A model generated the notes under the pieces. That model was not told where the DNA came from. It saw only the letters and a program-made list of their open reading frames with translations, and did not search any database. A stretch of 20,357 nucleotides of DNA from a virus. A program made the position numbers and the translations under genes. The stretch covers positions 1 through 20,357 of the IMG/VR virus record IMGVR_UViG_3300007236_000089; one strand, 5' to 3'. Positions 1-9,500 of the stretch are shown one piece after another; position 1 is the first letter of the stretch, and each line of letters begins with the position of its first letter.

Positions 1-1
1 T

Positions 2-1402
2 ATTGAGTTAGATGCGGTCGGTGGCACATATCCAGCACAGGTCCCCCTCAGGAATACCACCGCGAATGCCACCACTTTTTCAGAAGTTGCCAATACTGGT
101 ACCACCGCCTATGTAAAACTCGCCAACGCTAACGCATCGACAGCAGATAACTTTTACAACGGATATGAGTTACACGTTGTGGCTGGAGATGGTGCAGGAG
201 AGAGATTAGGTATCTCCGACTACGAAGGAGACACCAGAAGGGTAATTTTGGATGGAAACTTCTCCACGGTGCCCAACACCACAACCAGCAAATATGAGAT
301 CGTGCCCAAGGTAGTCATTTCTGGAGACGGTACTGGTGGACAGGCAGCCGCCGTCATGAATGGAGGAGTAGAAGGATTTGGATACATCTCTGACATCAAT
401 CTGCTTAATATTGGCAGAGATTACACCCATGCATCTGCCGAGGTGACCACCGTCAACCCAGGAGATGGTGCCACTCTAGATGTCCACCTGTCATCACCCA
501 ACGGTCATGGGTCGGACCCAGAGGCAGAACTTCTGGCAACCAAGCTGATGATGCTAGTCAGGATTGAGAAGGACAGCAGCGGCATCACTGGTAACAACAG
601 AGATGGAGATCTCCCACTCCGCAACGACTACCATCAGTACGGCATTATCCGCAACCCAATCTATGCCACTGGTGATAGAGCAGGTGAAGTAGCGGGCATC
701 GACTCTGGTTCTTTCACCGACATCATTATCGACGCACCCACTGGTGATGTGTTCGGATCTTCGGACCTCCTTCCAGGCGACTTTGTCGTGGGGTACACCA
801 GCAAGAGTGCGGGTGAAGTACATAGATTCGCTAGAAGCACTGACACCAGAAGAGCGATCATCACCCTCAGAGACAACAAGAGTGCTTTTGCTGCTGGGGA
901 ACTTGTGGTCGGCACCTCTGCTACAGGAGAAGCAGGAACGGTATGGACCTCTTCTGGAAAGGGTTACGGTTACTATAAATACTCTGAGGACACTGTACCA
1001 GTTCTAACCAACGACACCTATCGCCTTACCACCAGAATGGTGATTGAGACTACTGGTGCCAACAGCGGTGAGACTTGGGAACCAACGTCCATCACTCTAG
1101 ATCATGCATTGGTTGGGGCATCTGGTTCTTCGGCAGCAGTCGTGGAATTCGTACCCCACCCAGACTCGGTAACTGCAGACATCTACGTCACCAACGTAGT
1201 TAGACAAAATAGCGGTGCACCTGACTATGGGTTCACATTCGGAGAGCAGACCATCAACCTTTCAAAGGTGGCAAAGGTCAACGAAATTCATATCCCAGAG
1301 TTCGTTTACAACTCTGGAGACGTCTTATACATAAAGAATGCAGCCTCTATTGAAAGAAGCATCGAACAAGAAGAAGAATTCAAGATTACTCTTGATATCT
1401 GA
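2..1402 (+). CDS. 8: Baseplate wedge protein, gp8-like (5' partial, C-terminal 466 residues)
   Basis: The reading frame is open from base 2, so the gene begins to the left of the window; the GTG at 179 is internal. The last ~35 residues (FVYNSGDVLYIKN, then an acidic EQEEEFKI tail) match from memory the end of T4 gp8 (SGEMIYMENR..., then DQTEEINILF). A GHGSDP motif near residue 168 followed by a 'ND...GIIRNP' segment recalls marine T4-like wedge proteins. T4 gp8 is a dimeric wedge component of the baseplate linking gp7, gp10 and gp6. The visible part already exceeds full-length T4 gp8 (334 residues) and is padded with Gly/Thr/Ser-rich beta-type modules, including two related GxxVVG...(A)G(E/T)V units at residues ~259-273 and ~299-314. 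Position just upstream of gene 13 and tail-fibre-like genes fits. An alternative is another wedge or fibre-attachment structural protein sharing this tail. Confidence 0.62.
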   Translation: MELDAVGGTYPAQVPLRNTTANATTFSEVANTGTTAYVKLANANASTADNFYNGYELHVVAGDGAGERLGISDYEGDTRRVILDGNFSTVPNTTTSKYEIVPKVVISGDGTGGQAAAVMNGGVEGFGYISDINLLNIGRDYTHASAEVTTVNPGDGATLDVHLSSPNGHGSDPEAELLATKLMMLVRIEKDSSGITGNNRDGDLPLRNDYHQYGIIRNPIYATGDRAGEVAGIDSGSFTDIIIDAPTGDVFGSSDLLPGDFVVGYTSKSAGEVHRFARSTDTRRAIITLRDNKSAFAAGELVVGTSATGEAGTVWTSSGKGYGYYKYSEDTVPVLTNDTYRLTTRMVIETTGANSGETWEPTSITLDHALVGASGSSAAVVEFVPHPDSVTADIYVTNVVRQNSGAPDYGFTFGEQTINLSKVAKVNEIHIPEFVYNSGDVLYIKNAASIERSIEQEEEFKITLDI

Positions 1403-1413
1403 TCGGAGATTAA

Positions 1414-4400
1414 ATGGCACTATCACACGATCCTGATACCACGAACAAAGACCCCTATTACGACGACTTCGATGCGTCTAAGGGTTACTATCGGGCTTTA
1501 TTCAAGCCTGGTACTGCTGTTCAGGCGAGGGAATTGACCCAGATCCAGACTATTCTACAGAACCAGATTGAAAGCATCGGCACCCACATCTTCGAGAACG
1601 GTGCCGTCGTTGCTGGTGGTGGTATCGCTGAATCTAACGTAGCAGCCATGAGAGTTGATACCACTAGCTCCCTGTCTTCTGCCAACATGTCAACCATCGT
1701 AGGGAAGAGCGTTTCTAACGGAATCGTAAATGCGAAGATCCTGAAGAGCATCAGCGGTTCCACTCTTCCAGTGGATGCCAACCAGATCCTCGTATACCAG
1801 TACACCTCTAACGGTGTGTTTGCACCCGATGACGTTATCAGCACTACAGATACTTCTGGGATCACATTCTCTATCGCCTCTGCTGGCGGTTGTGCAGATG
1901 CAATCATCCCAAATGCAGCATTCGTGAGTGTAGATCAGGGCGTCTTCTACGTCGACGGATTCTTCGTCTACAACTCACCCCAGAACAACTCCCCATTCAG
2001 CATCAGCGGTGTTACCAACGCAGCAGGAGACTTCAGGTACAGAGATTTTGCTAACCCCACCGCATCGGTCGGGTTCAGGATCTCCAAGTCCACCATCGAC
2101 AGCGAAGTGGACCCCACCCTGAAGGATCCTTCCAGCGGCTTCTACAACTACAACGCGCCTGGTGCCGATCGGTACAAGGTCGAACTTACTCTAGACCACA
2201 TCCCCTTCAGCGGACAACTCGGTGACTCTTCTGGCCTCACCTTCGACACCAGCAGCTACTTCGAACTGCTTAGGATGGTCGGAGGGGTATCCACCAAGAC
2301 GGTCAAATACACCGAATATGCAGAGATCGAAGAAACTCTCGCCCGCCGTACCTTCGACGAGAGTGGTAACTACACGGTCAACTCTCCCAAGATCAGAATC
2401 ACTGATCATGGTGATGTGTTCACCCCCGCCGACACCACCAAGTTCGCAGTGGGAATCGAACCAAACAAGTCGTACGTAGGTGGATTCGAGGTCGACACTC
2501 AGAGCACCTTCTTCCTAGAAGTCGACAAGACAAGAGACACCGCAGTAGTACCAGATAAGAGCGAATTCCTGAACACCCCAGTAGGCAACTACGTCCTAAT
2601 CGACAAGGCGAACTCTGGGTTCGGAATTGGGAATATTTCCAACTTCTCTGCCACCGACTCTCTGGATACCTTCCAGACCTATAACATCTATCAGGATGAC
2701 AGCGGGTTCGGTCCCAATCACCCAACTGGTCAACCATTTGGCACCGCCAGAGTTAGAAGCATCACCAGAGATACGGACGGGATCAAGGCATCCTTGTTCG
2801 ACATCAACCTATCTGGTGCCACGGCATTCAACAAGGCAGGATACCTAGTATCCTCAGCCTCGGTTACCTTGGGCGGTCATACTGGTTCGACTGGCGACTT
2901 CTACAAGATCTCAGCAGTCAACGGAATCACGGGTCCTCAAGATGCGGACCAGAAGTCCCTCATCTTCCCAGTCAAGAACCCAGGGCTAACCAGCGGACTC
3001 GGCATCGGACAGGACGCATCTTTCGTAGTGAGGGAGACTAGCAAACTCCACCTTGCGTCAGGTTCAAACGTTGCCACCATTTCTATGACAGATGGTAAGA
3101 GCCTTTTGGGTTCTGACGACGAAGAGTTTTTGGTGTTTCACTCTGCCACCTTCGATAATGACTCTCCCGTCGAACTCCTAGATGACGATGCTTATGATGC
3201 CACCGTGATCAACGCACTGCAGAAGAACTCCACCCTGAGGATTAGCGGTCTGACTGCTGGTCCTGTTGGCGGTTTGACCTTCTGTGTCAGCCATCCCGTC
3301 CTATATGATACCAACCTCTACACTGGTGGCGACTACCAGAGGACCCTCACTAGTACTACTGCCACCAAACTGACAGTGGTATCCACGACTGTGGTAAGCA
3401 GAGACGGTGTTCAGTGTGCTGAGTTTACACTAAATAACTCCCATGTATATAATGTCACTGGAATCGAGGATGCACCAACCTCTGGTGGTGTTAGTGACAT
3501 TACTTCTAGTATTTCTGGTCTGGACTACCTAGACGACGGACAGAGAAGTTCTGGATATTTCATATCCAAGGTGTACGTCCCAACCGCCTCCCTTACTGCT
3601 CTCAATGGTGAATACAGAATCAACATCACATATAACTACTACGCACACACGGGTGTGGGACCAGTAACCATCAACAGTTACAGAAATGCTGGCATCGCAT
3701 ACGAGTCAATGCCATCATTCACCGACCCAGATTCTGGTATCAGGTTCGTGCTAAGAGACTGCGTTGACTTTAGACCAGTGCAGAATTCAATCGGTAACTT
3801 CACCAACTTCGGTATCCCATTCTACAAGAACACAGGACCCCTTAGTAAGGTTGGTTATCAGCACTTCCTGCCCAGAATCGATACCGTCACTCTCTGCTCC
3901 GACAGAAGTTACAGGGTCGTTAAGGGTGTGTCCTCGGTAGACCCCAAGGCACCGCTCACCACCAACGACGATATGGACCTATACCATATCAAGATGAAGC
4001 CTTACGTCTTCGACGTCAATACAGACATTACCACCAAGTACATCGAGAACAGACGATATACAATGCGTGATATCGGCGAGATCGAGAACTCGGTGGAAAA
4101 TGTCGAAAGAGACAGATACCTTGAGGTCCTTCAGAGCGACGCAATCGCCAGAGGTGCAGCGGTATCTACCCAAATCATCGAGAACAGCACCATGGTGGAC
4201 GATTTCTCTACTCATGCGTTCGCTGACGTCTCTAACAGGGACCACAACTGCTCGATGGATTACAAGGACAGAGGTCTCAGACCAGCATTCGAGGCAAGAG
4301 GGGTGGATCTCACCCAGAACACTTTGGGTACTGGACTTACCATGAGTCCAGACAGGGTGGTCACCTACGACTACTCCACCTCCAACACCTTCAGAGGTGC

Positions 4401-6438
4401 CACTGGTACTGGTACACTCGCAGTCAACCCATTCGGGATTACCGACTTCCTAGGATTCGTCAAGATCGAACCCAAGGCAGACTTCTTCTACGATACGTCT
4501 CAGAACCCCAACGTTCTCGTCAACGAATTCGGCGAGAACAACCAATACTTCATCACTACCAGATCGTGGGGGGCAGGCAAGTCTGCTGGATTCGGTGGAG
4601 AAGACGAGGAGTATCTAAGCCACTGGTTGGGTACTGATGATATCAAGGATGTAGCAGACACTGCTGATCCTTTCGCTAGAGATTATAAGAGTCCAGTCAA
4701 GGGTGCAAGGGCGAAGCTGCCTGATCGAATCCTAAGATCGGTCGGCGATAAGACTGTCGATGAAAGTGTCATCCCCTACATGAGATCAGTGGGTATCACG
4801 TTCGAAGCAACTGGTATGCTACCAGGATCTACGGTCTACGCATTCTTCGATTCAACCTCAGTCGGTCTGACCGCTGGTTACACCGTGAACTCTACTGGTG
4901 CCGTTAGTGGATACGTCTCGGTCCCAGCAACATTCCTAACTGGTGAGAAGACCTTCAGACTTACGGACTCCAATACGGACTCTGTGAATCTTGCCACCAC
5001 TGCTGCCGATACCAAGTTCTTCGCACAGGGTCTGCAGAACAACAAGAATGTCACCATCATCAGTGATCTTCCATCAGAGAGCAGGAGACCATCGGTCAAC
5101 AGTTCGTCCGTGGTAGAGTCCAGCTTCCTAGACAACCAGCAGGGTAACTTCAGTGCCATTCAGAACGGTCTGGATCCTCTCAGTCAAGAAATCATCGTCG
5201 AGGCAGGAACTTTCCCACAGGGTCTGTTCTTGGAGTCGATCGATCTGTTCTTCAAGGAGAAGGACGAGAATCTACCCGTCACCATCCAGATCAGACCAAT
5301 GGTCAACGGGTCGCCCCACGAGTTCGTCTCGGTTCCACACAGCACCGTGACTGCCACCCCAGTAGGGAGTGCAGGACCAAACAGGTCTCTCAATACCAAT
5401 TTCAAGTTCTCGTCACCAGTATACCTTCCAGTAGGCAACTGGGCAGTCTGCGTGTTCTCTAACAGTGAGAAGAACGTCCTCTACAAGTCAGAGGTCGGTC
5501 AACCATTCCTTCTCTCCGCCACTGGTCTACCCAACCCAGAATCCACCACCATCGACAATCTGTCCACTGGTGCCGCTGGTGTCAGGGTCGGCGGACTCTT
5601 CCTGCCCCTCAACAACGGAAGCAGGGTGAGAAGCACTAACCAGTCGCTGATGATGGACGTCAACCGATGCAGGTTCACAGGAGCCTCATCCACCAGTCCT
5701 CAGGATAGAAGAGTCCTCTTCGACTGCGACTTCGGTGGTGTGTCTGCTAGTGCTAACCAGTTGGTGATCGCCTCCAATGAGCAGTTGTTCACGAGCAGTT
5801 CTGCATTCCTCAGATACGACGTGTTCGACAACTCAGACACGAAAAACCCAATTGACTACATCGGGGTCACACCCAACAAGACACTCCAGCTATCTAAAAA
5901 GGTGAACAGAGTCAGCACAGACAGTGCGGTTCAGGTGCAGGTCCTGATGTCACAGACCAACTCCAACGACCTAAGTCCAGTGATCAACATGGACAGACTG
6001 GGTTTGATTTTTGCAGACAGGAAGATCGACGAGTTGGATAATCAGAGCATGCAGGTGGTTGGGGAACTGGCAAGGAACGGATCTGGACTCGGAACAAGAG
6101 CCAGGTACGTCTCTAAGAGATCCAACTTCGGCAACACTCCAGCTACTGACATGAGAGTGTTCCTAGACATCGATCCTAGAGAAGGACAGGTCAAGGTTCT
6201 AACTAAGGTCAACGCATCAGGTGATAACTTCGACGAAGAACCTTACATTGAACTGGCGATACAGGGAATCCAGACGGGTGGTCTCAAGACCTACACTTTC
6301 GCTCCTTCGGCGGACTCCTTGGGCAGTTTCACTTCATACGCAATCAAGATCGTACTGTTCGCTCCAGACGCTCCAGACGGAACACCAGACTCAGGGCTGC
6401 CTGTGGTCAAGAATCTCAGATCAATCGCCATCAGGTGA
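1414..6438 (+). CDS. Large DUF4815-type virion structural protein (baseplate/fibre region)
   Basis: A 1674-residue protein. The N-terminus (YYDDFDASKGYYRALFKPG, then VQARELTQIQTILQNQIE and HIFENGAVV) is the signature of the DUF4815 structural proteins of marine T4-like phages. The middle is long, Gly/Ser/Thr/Asp-rich and beta-like. Near the C-terminus, residues ~1268-1300 (ESIDLFFKEKDENLPVTIQIRP) and ~1345-1370 (GNWAVCVFSNSEKNVLYKSEVGQ) resemble a folded domain found on tail-associated phage proteins. No enzyme motif or transmembrane segment is apparent. It starts 11 bases after the gp8-like stop with CGGAG at 1404-1408 as ribosome site. It sits where T4 keeps genes 9-12, so a role in the baseplate periphery or fibre attachment is inferred, not shown. 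Family assignment is strong; exact function is unknown. Confidence 0.8.
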   Translation: MALSHDPDTTNKDPYYDDFDASKGYYRALFKPGTAVQARELTQIQTILQNQIESIGTHIFENGAVVAGGGIAESNVAAMRVDTTSSLSSANMSTIVGKSVSNGIVNAKILKSISGSTLPVDANQILVYQYTSNGVFAPDDVISTTDTSGITFSIASAGGCADAIIPNAAFVSVDQGVFYVDGFFVYNSPQNNSPFSISGVTNAAGDFRYRDFANPTASVGFRISKSTIDSEVDPTLKDPSSGFYNYNAPGADRYKVELTLDHIPFSGQLGDSSGLTFDTSSYFELLRMVGGVSTKTVKYTEYAEIEETLARRTFDESGNYTVNSPKIRITDHGDVFTPADTTKFAVGIEPNKSYVGGFEVDTQSTFFLEVDKTRDTAVVPDKSEFLNTPVGNYVLIDKANSGFGIGNISNFSATDSLDTFQTYNIYQDDSGFGPNHPTGQPFGTARVRSITRDTDGIKASLFDINLSGATAFNKAGYLVSSASVTLGGHTGSTGDFYKISAVNGITGPQDADQKSLIFPVKNPGLTSGLGIGQDASFVVRETSKLHLASGSNVATISMTDGKSLLGSDDEEFLVFHSATFDNDSPVELLDDDAYDATVINALQKNSTLRISGLTAGPVGGLTFCVSHPVLYDTNLYTGGDYQRTLTSTTATKLTVVSTTVVSRDGVQCAEFTLNNSHVYNVTGIEDAPTSGGVSDITSSISGLDYLDDGQRSSGYFISKVYVPTASLTALNGEYRINITYNYYAHTGVGPVTINSYRNAGIAYESMPSFTDPDSGIRFVLRDCVDFRPVQNSIGNFTNFGIPFYKNTGPLSKVGYQHFLPRIDTVTLCSDRSYRVVKGVSSVDPKAPLTTNDDMDLYHIKMKPYVFDVNTDITTKYIENRRYTMRDIGEIENSVENVERDRYLEVLQSDAIARGAAVSTQIIENSTMVDDFSTHAFADVSNRDHNCSMDYKDRGLRPAFEARGVDLTQNTLGTGLTMSPDRVVTYDYSTSNTFRGATGTGTLAVNPFGITDFLGFVKIEPKADFFYDTSQNPNVLVNEFGENNQYFITTRSWGAGKSAGFGGEDEEYLSHWLGTDDIKDVADTADPFARDYKSPVKGARAKLPDRILRSVGDKTVDESVIPYMRSVGITFEATGMLPGSTVYAFFDSTSVGLTAGYTVNSTGAVSGYVSVPATFLTGEKTFRLTDSNTDSVNLATTAADTKFFAQGLQNNKNVTIISDLPSESRRPSVNSSSVVESSFLDNQQGNFSAIQNGLDPLSQEIIVEAGTFPQGLFLESIDLFFKEKDENLPVTIQIRPMVNGSPHEFVSVPHSTVTATPVGSAGPNRSLNTNFKFSSPVYLPVGNWAVCVFSNSEKNVLYKSEVGQPFLLSATGLPNPESTTIDNLSTGAAGVRVGGLFLPLNNGSRVRSTNQSLMMDVNRCRFTGASSTSPQDRRVLFDCDFGGVSASANQLVIASNEQLFTSSSAFLRYDVFDNSDTKNPIDYIGVTPNKTLQLSKKVNRVSTDSAVQVQVLMSQTNSNDLSPVINMDRLGLIFADRKIDELDNQSMQVVGELARNGSGLGTRARYVSKRSNFGNTPATDMRVFLDIDPREGQVKVLTKVNASGDNFDEEPYIELAIQGIQTGGLKTYTFAPSADSLGSFTSYAIKIVLFAPDAPDGTPDSGLPVVKNLRSIAIR

Positions 6439-6446
6439 TTTGGCAG

Positions 6447-6466
6447 CCTTTAGGAAAGGATAAATA
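6447..6466 (+). promoter_or_regulatory. Small hairpin and GATAAATA box before the fibre-like gene
   Basis: Between the DUF4815 stop and the ATG at 6474 lies CCTTT-AGG-AAAGG (6447-6459), a 5-bp perfect inverted repeat with a 3-base loop. It is followed at once by GATAAATA (6459-6466), one base from the T4 late consensus TATAAATA. The only purine-rich ribosome-site candidate (AGGAAAGGA, 6452-6460) lies inside the hairpin and about 13 bases from the ATG. If the box were a late promoter, transcripts would start almost at the ATG, so it may be fortuitous. Seen directly; function is inference. Confidence 0.3.
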
Positions 6467-6473
6467 AAGAACA

Positions 6474-7874
6474 ATGGCATCAAGCACAAATCCACCTTCA
6501 GTTGAACAAGTGTCTAATCTGGTATTATCAGATACTTTCTACACTTGGTTCAACGTGTCTAACGACATTGTAAACAAGATCAACCCGATCGAGGTGTACA
6601 GCATTTCTGCTGATGCCAGAGACTACACCACTGTTGGTGCTGACGGCATCACCATTGATGATCTTGGTCAGGGCAACTACAGAATCGGTTACGTCATGCC
6701 CAGCAACATCACTGGTGGACACACGTTCCATCAGGATATCAATTTTGCTGCTGGTGCATCTGGTCCTATCGTAAACGCACTAAACGGTGTCACTGGAGAG
6801 ACGACAGCAGTAACCACCATTTCGGGCAGATCTATTACATCCACCGTCGCTGGTGTCGCTAACGTTGAAGCCGTTGTGCTTGATATTAACGGCATTTCTG
6901 CCTCCACCGCTGGTAGTCTAACCCTCGATCTAAGCGGAATCGCCTCTACTGGGGGTCTGGGTACCGTTCTAACTGCCACTGGCGGTACTGGAACCTTCTC
7001 ACACCAAACCCAGCTATTCTTTGGTAAACCAGAACCAGACCAGCTAGGAATCAGGATCAAGGGTGCCACCCATAGTGCTGCTGTGGTCATGGGTGGACCA
7101 CTGGGTACCACCACAGATGCAGACTACAGACTCAGTGTTCTTGCTGGCAACTCTGGTGCTTTTGGTGCAATCTCCGTTGTGGGAGACGAAGGTCTAGCCC
7201 CTACCGTCATGCTAAGAAACAGCGGGTCCATCAACGGCGAAGACAAGTTAACTTTGATGTCTGGTGATGCTGGTAGTCCTGGCACCATCGAACTTAGGAC
7301 TGGCTCTGGATTCACTGCTGGGCAGAAGAATCTTGCGATTGGCATCTCTCAGGATGGTGTTCAAATTGTAGGCAAGCTATATGACTCTAGTGGGGTCCCT
7401 GGTTCTGCTGGTCAGGTGTTGACCTCTACTGGATCGGGCACCAGTTGGTCCGCTTCGACACAAGTCGGTTATGGGGTCGGAGCCGTGGCAGTCAGGGCGG
7501 GGTCCTCCACCACCAATTTCTTCCGCACAACAGTTGACGGTACCAGCGGCTTGACTTTCAGCATGCCTTCGGCTGGTTCTTCCGCCGAGTTTTTTTATAG
7601 CACCGCTGATAGTTCCAATGGACCGATCATGGTGACACTTAGTGTTGACGGCGGCCCCAGCGAGAAGTACGGATTCACCGTTCAATATAAAGCATTGTCA
7701 GGAACTTATATCACCATTGGAGGTCTACAAAAGACTGGTGGAGCTGGCGGACTTGGATACGACCAGTCTTTATCGTGGCCTATGGTGCCTGGTACTAGCT
7801 TCATTGTCAACACCGACCTCGACGAGGGCGGCCTCAATGGTAGATCCAATCTGACAGTATTCACTTCTTCCTGA
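6474..7874 (+). CDS. Fibre-like virion structural protein
   Basis: A 466-residue Gly/Ser/Thr-rich protein with low charge and no signal peptide. The N-terminus (residues ~10-45, NLVLSDTFYTWFNVSNDIVNKI) looks like the short helical attachment segment that begins many marine myovirus fibres. The middle is repetitive beta-type sequence. Residues ~302-326 (LYDSSGVPGSAGQVLTSTG, then SGTSW) contain a 'YDSSG...GxAGQVLTSTGxGxxW' element that recurs in phage fibre proteins. The C-terminal ~130 residues look like a separate beta-rich domain. It lies immediately before gene 13, the position of T4 genes 12 and wac, which encode the short tail fibre and fibritin, but I see no clear sequence match to either. 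A fibre or collar-whisker role is inference from composition and place. Confidence 0.6.
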   Translation: MASSTNPPSVEQVSNLVLSDTFYTWFNVSNDIVNKINPIEVYSISADARDYTTVGADGITIDDLGQGNYRIGYVMPSNITGGHTFHQDINFAAGASGPIVNALNGVTGETTAVTTISGRSITSTVAGVANVEAVVLDINGISASTAGSLTLDLSGIASTGGLGTVLTATGGTGTFSHQTQLFFGKPEPDQLGIRIKGATHSAAVVMGGPLGTTTDADYRLSVLAGNSGAFGAISVVGDEGLAPTVMLRNSGSINGEDKLTLMSGDAGSPGTIELRTGSGFTAGQKNLAIGISQDGVQIVGKLYDSSGVPGSAGQVLTSTGSGTSWSASTQVGYGVGAVAVRAGSSTTNFFRTTVDGTSGLTFSMPSAGSSAEFFYSTADSSNGPIMVTLSVDGGPSEKYGFTVQYKALSGTYITIGGLQKTGGAGGLGYDQSLSWPMVPGTSFIVNTDLDEGGLNGRSNLTVFTSS

Positions 7875-7886
7875 TAGGGAACCAAA

Positions 7887-8636
7887 ATGGCACAACCTAA
7901 CTCAAGACAATCCCTAAAAGACTACGCTCTAAGAAGACTCGGTGCTCCCGTCATCGAGATCAACGTAGATGATGCGCAGGTTGAGGATGCTCTTGATGAT
8001 GCTCTGCAGTTCTTTGCAGAATACCATTTCGATGGAGTAGAAGAGACTTTCATTAGTCATCAAGTCACACAGACCGATATTGACAACAAATATATCAACA
8101 TGGACGCGATCGATGACAGAGTGGTCAGTGTAACCAACATTCTCAGCATTAATACGAACAACAGTAGCATGTTCGATCCCGAATACCAGATCGCTCTGAA
8201 CGACTTCTTCGGATATTTTACCCCAGGCACATTGACTAATTACGCCATCACTAAGCAGCATATGTCCATGGTTCAGCAGATGTTGGATCCAGACAAGAAT
8301 TTCAGATTCAGCAGAGTCACCAATAGGTTATACGGTGATTTTGATTGGGAAGAAGATCTGGAGGTAGGAGATTATGTGGTGATTCAGGCATATACTGCCT
8401 TGGATCCAAACACCTACCCAGAGATTTACAACGATCGCCTCCTGAAGAAGTATGTCACCGCCCTGATTAAAAGGATTTGGGGCAACAACCTATCTAAGTT
8501 CACTGGGATCCAGCTACCAGGCGGGATTCAGTTCGACGGACAAAGGATCCTGTCAGAAGCACAGGACGAGATCGACAAGATCGAAGATGAAGTGCAAGAC
8601 AGATACGAACTACCCCCAGACTTTATGGTAGGATAA
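7887..8636 (+). CDS. 13: Neck/head completion protein gp13
   Basis: A 249-residue protein recognised by its N-terminus (LKDYALRRLGAPVIEINVDD, then QVEDALDDALQFFAEYHFDG) and C-terminal half (KKYVTALIKRIWGNNLSKF, GIQLPGGIQFDGQ), both characteristic of T4-type gp13. It is shorter than T4 gp13 (309 residues). In T4, gp13 with gp14 closes the DNA-filled head and forms the neck surface to which the tail joins. It starts 12 bases after the preceding stop with TAGGGA (7875-7880) as ribosome site, and gene 14 follows three bases after its stop. The tight spacing and fixed 13-14-15 order argue for co-translation. The C-terminus is a charged helical stretch (DEIDKIEDEVQDRYE). Confidence 0.9.
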   Translation: MAQPNSRQSLKDYALRRLGAPVIEINVDDAQVEDALDDALQFFAEYHFDGVEETFISHQVTQTDIDNKYINMDAIDDRVVSVTNILSINTNNSSMFDPEYQIALNDFFGYFTPGTLTNYAITKQHMSMVQQMLDPDKNFRFSRVTNRLYGDFDWEEDLEVGDYVVIQAYTALDPNTYPEIYNDRLLKKYVTALIKRIWGNNLSKFTGIQLPGGIQFDGQRILSEAQDEIDKIEDEVQDRYELPPDFMVG

Positions 8637-8639
8637 CCC

Positions 8640-9500
8640 ATGGCAATCAACCCGTACTTCAAGAATCAGAGGCAAGAGCAAGATGTTCTTGAAGATCTGG
8701 CCATTGAGACTATCAAGATCCATGGTCAGAACATGATCTATATGCCCAGAACGTTGACCAACGAGGATGCACTCTTCGGGGAAGATACCCAGAGTTTATT
8801 CAACAACGGTTACGAACTGGAAATGTACATCTCCTCTGTTGACGGGTTCGAGGGAGAGGGAGATATCATCTCCAAGTTTGGTCTTCAAATCAACGACACC
8901 GCCACATTCGTTCTCTCCAGAAAGCGATTTAGGCAGGCGGTCGGTGATTTTCAAGATGGCATCGACAAACCAAGAGAAGGCGATATGATCTATTTCCCTC
9001 TAACTAGAGGACTGTTCCAGATCACCTTCGTAGAGGACGAAAATCCGTTCCACCAGTTGGGCAGATTGTATACCTACGACCTTACGGTGGAACTGATCAA
9101 ATACACCAAGGAGCAGTTCCTCACTGGTTGGCCTGACATTGACAACTTGGGTGCTGCTAGAGACAACCCAATGATCCAGTTCTCCATCTCTGGTCATACT
9201 GGGGAGTTCGTTGTCGGAGAGATTATCACCGATGCTGCTGGTACCACTGCAGAGGTTATTACTTGGAACACATCTGCTAACCTCATGGAAGCAGCAGGTA
9301 GAACCGCAGCGGCAGGAATGTCTGGCGGGATCACTGGTTCCAACAGTGGAGCATTCGGTACCATCGGCTCTACTGCTGGACTAGGAATCACCACAGAATC
9401 CATTAGCGATCCATTTGGTAGTAATTCGGAAATCCAGTTAGAAGGTAATGGATTTATCAACTTCAGCGACAAAGACCCGTTCTCGGAGGGTAACTTCTAA
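8640..9500 (+). CDS. 14: Neck/head completion protein gp14 with C-terminal extension
   Basis: A 286-residue protein whose first ~175 residues follow the T4 gp14 pattern (MAINPYFKNQRQEQDVLEDL, then IKIHGQNMIYMPR and EMYISSVDGFEGEGD). With gp13 it seals the packaged head and forms the connector to the tail. From residue ~180 the sequence changes character: a GEFVVGEIITDAAGTTAEV unit (~188-206), an Ala/Gly/Ser-rich stretch (~215-255), then an acidic end (FINFSDKDPFSEGNF). The GE-V-G...AG-T-AEV unit resembles units in the gp8-like and DUF4815 proteins here. The protein is somewhat longer than T4 gp14 (256 residues). Its stop TAA (9498-9500) shares its last A with the ATG of gene 15, implying translational coupling. 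Confidence 0.88.
   Translation: MAINPYFKNQRQEQDVLEDLAIETIKIHGQNMIYMPRTLTNEDALFGEDTQSLFNNGYELEMYISSVDGFEGEGDIISKFGLQINDTATFVLSRKRFRQAVGDFQDGIDKPREGDMIYFPLTRGLFQITFVEDENPFHQLGRLYTYDLTVELIKYTKEQFLTGWPDIDNLGAARDNPMIQFSISGHTGEFVVGEIITDAAGTTAEVITWNTSANLMEAAGRTAAAGMSGGITGSNSGAFGTIGSTAGLGITTESISDPFGSNSEIQLEGNGFINFSDKDPFSEGNF

Noticed and set aside
179-181. GTG at 179 as a true start of the first gene
   Set aside because: The same frame is open back to base 2 with sequence of the same character and no stop, so the gene enters from the left.
974-981. Exact TATAAATA on the + strand inside the gp8-like gene
   Set aside because: It lies in coding sequence 433 bases before the next gene, and one chance match to an 8-base motif is expected in a window of this size on two strands.
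3430-3436. CTAAATA inside the DUF4815 gene
   Set aside because: Deep in coding sequence without a nearby start, and lacking the GGTAC continuation seen before genes 18 and 20.
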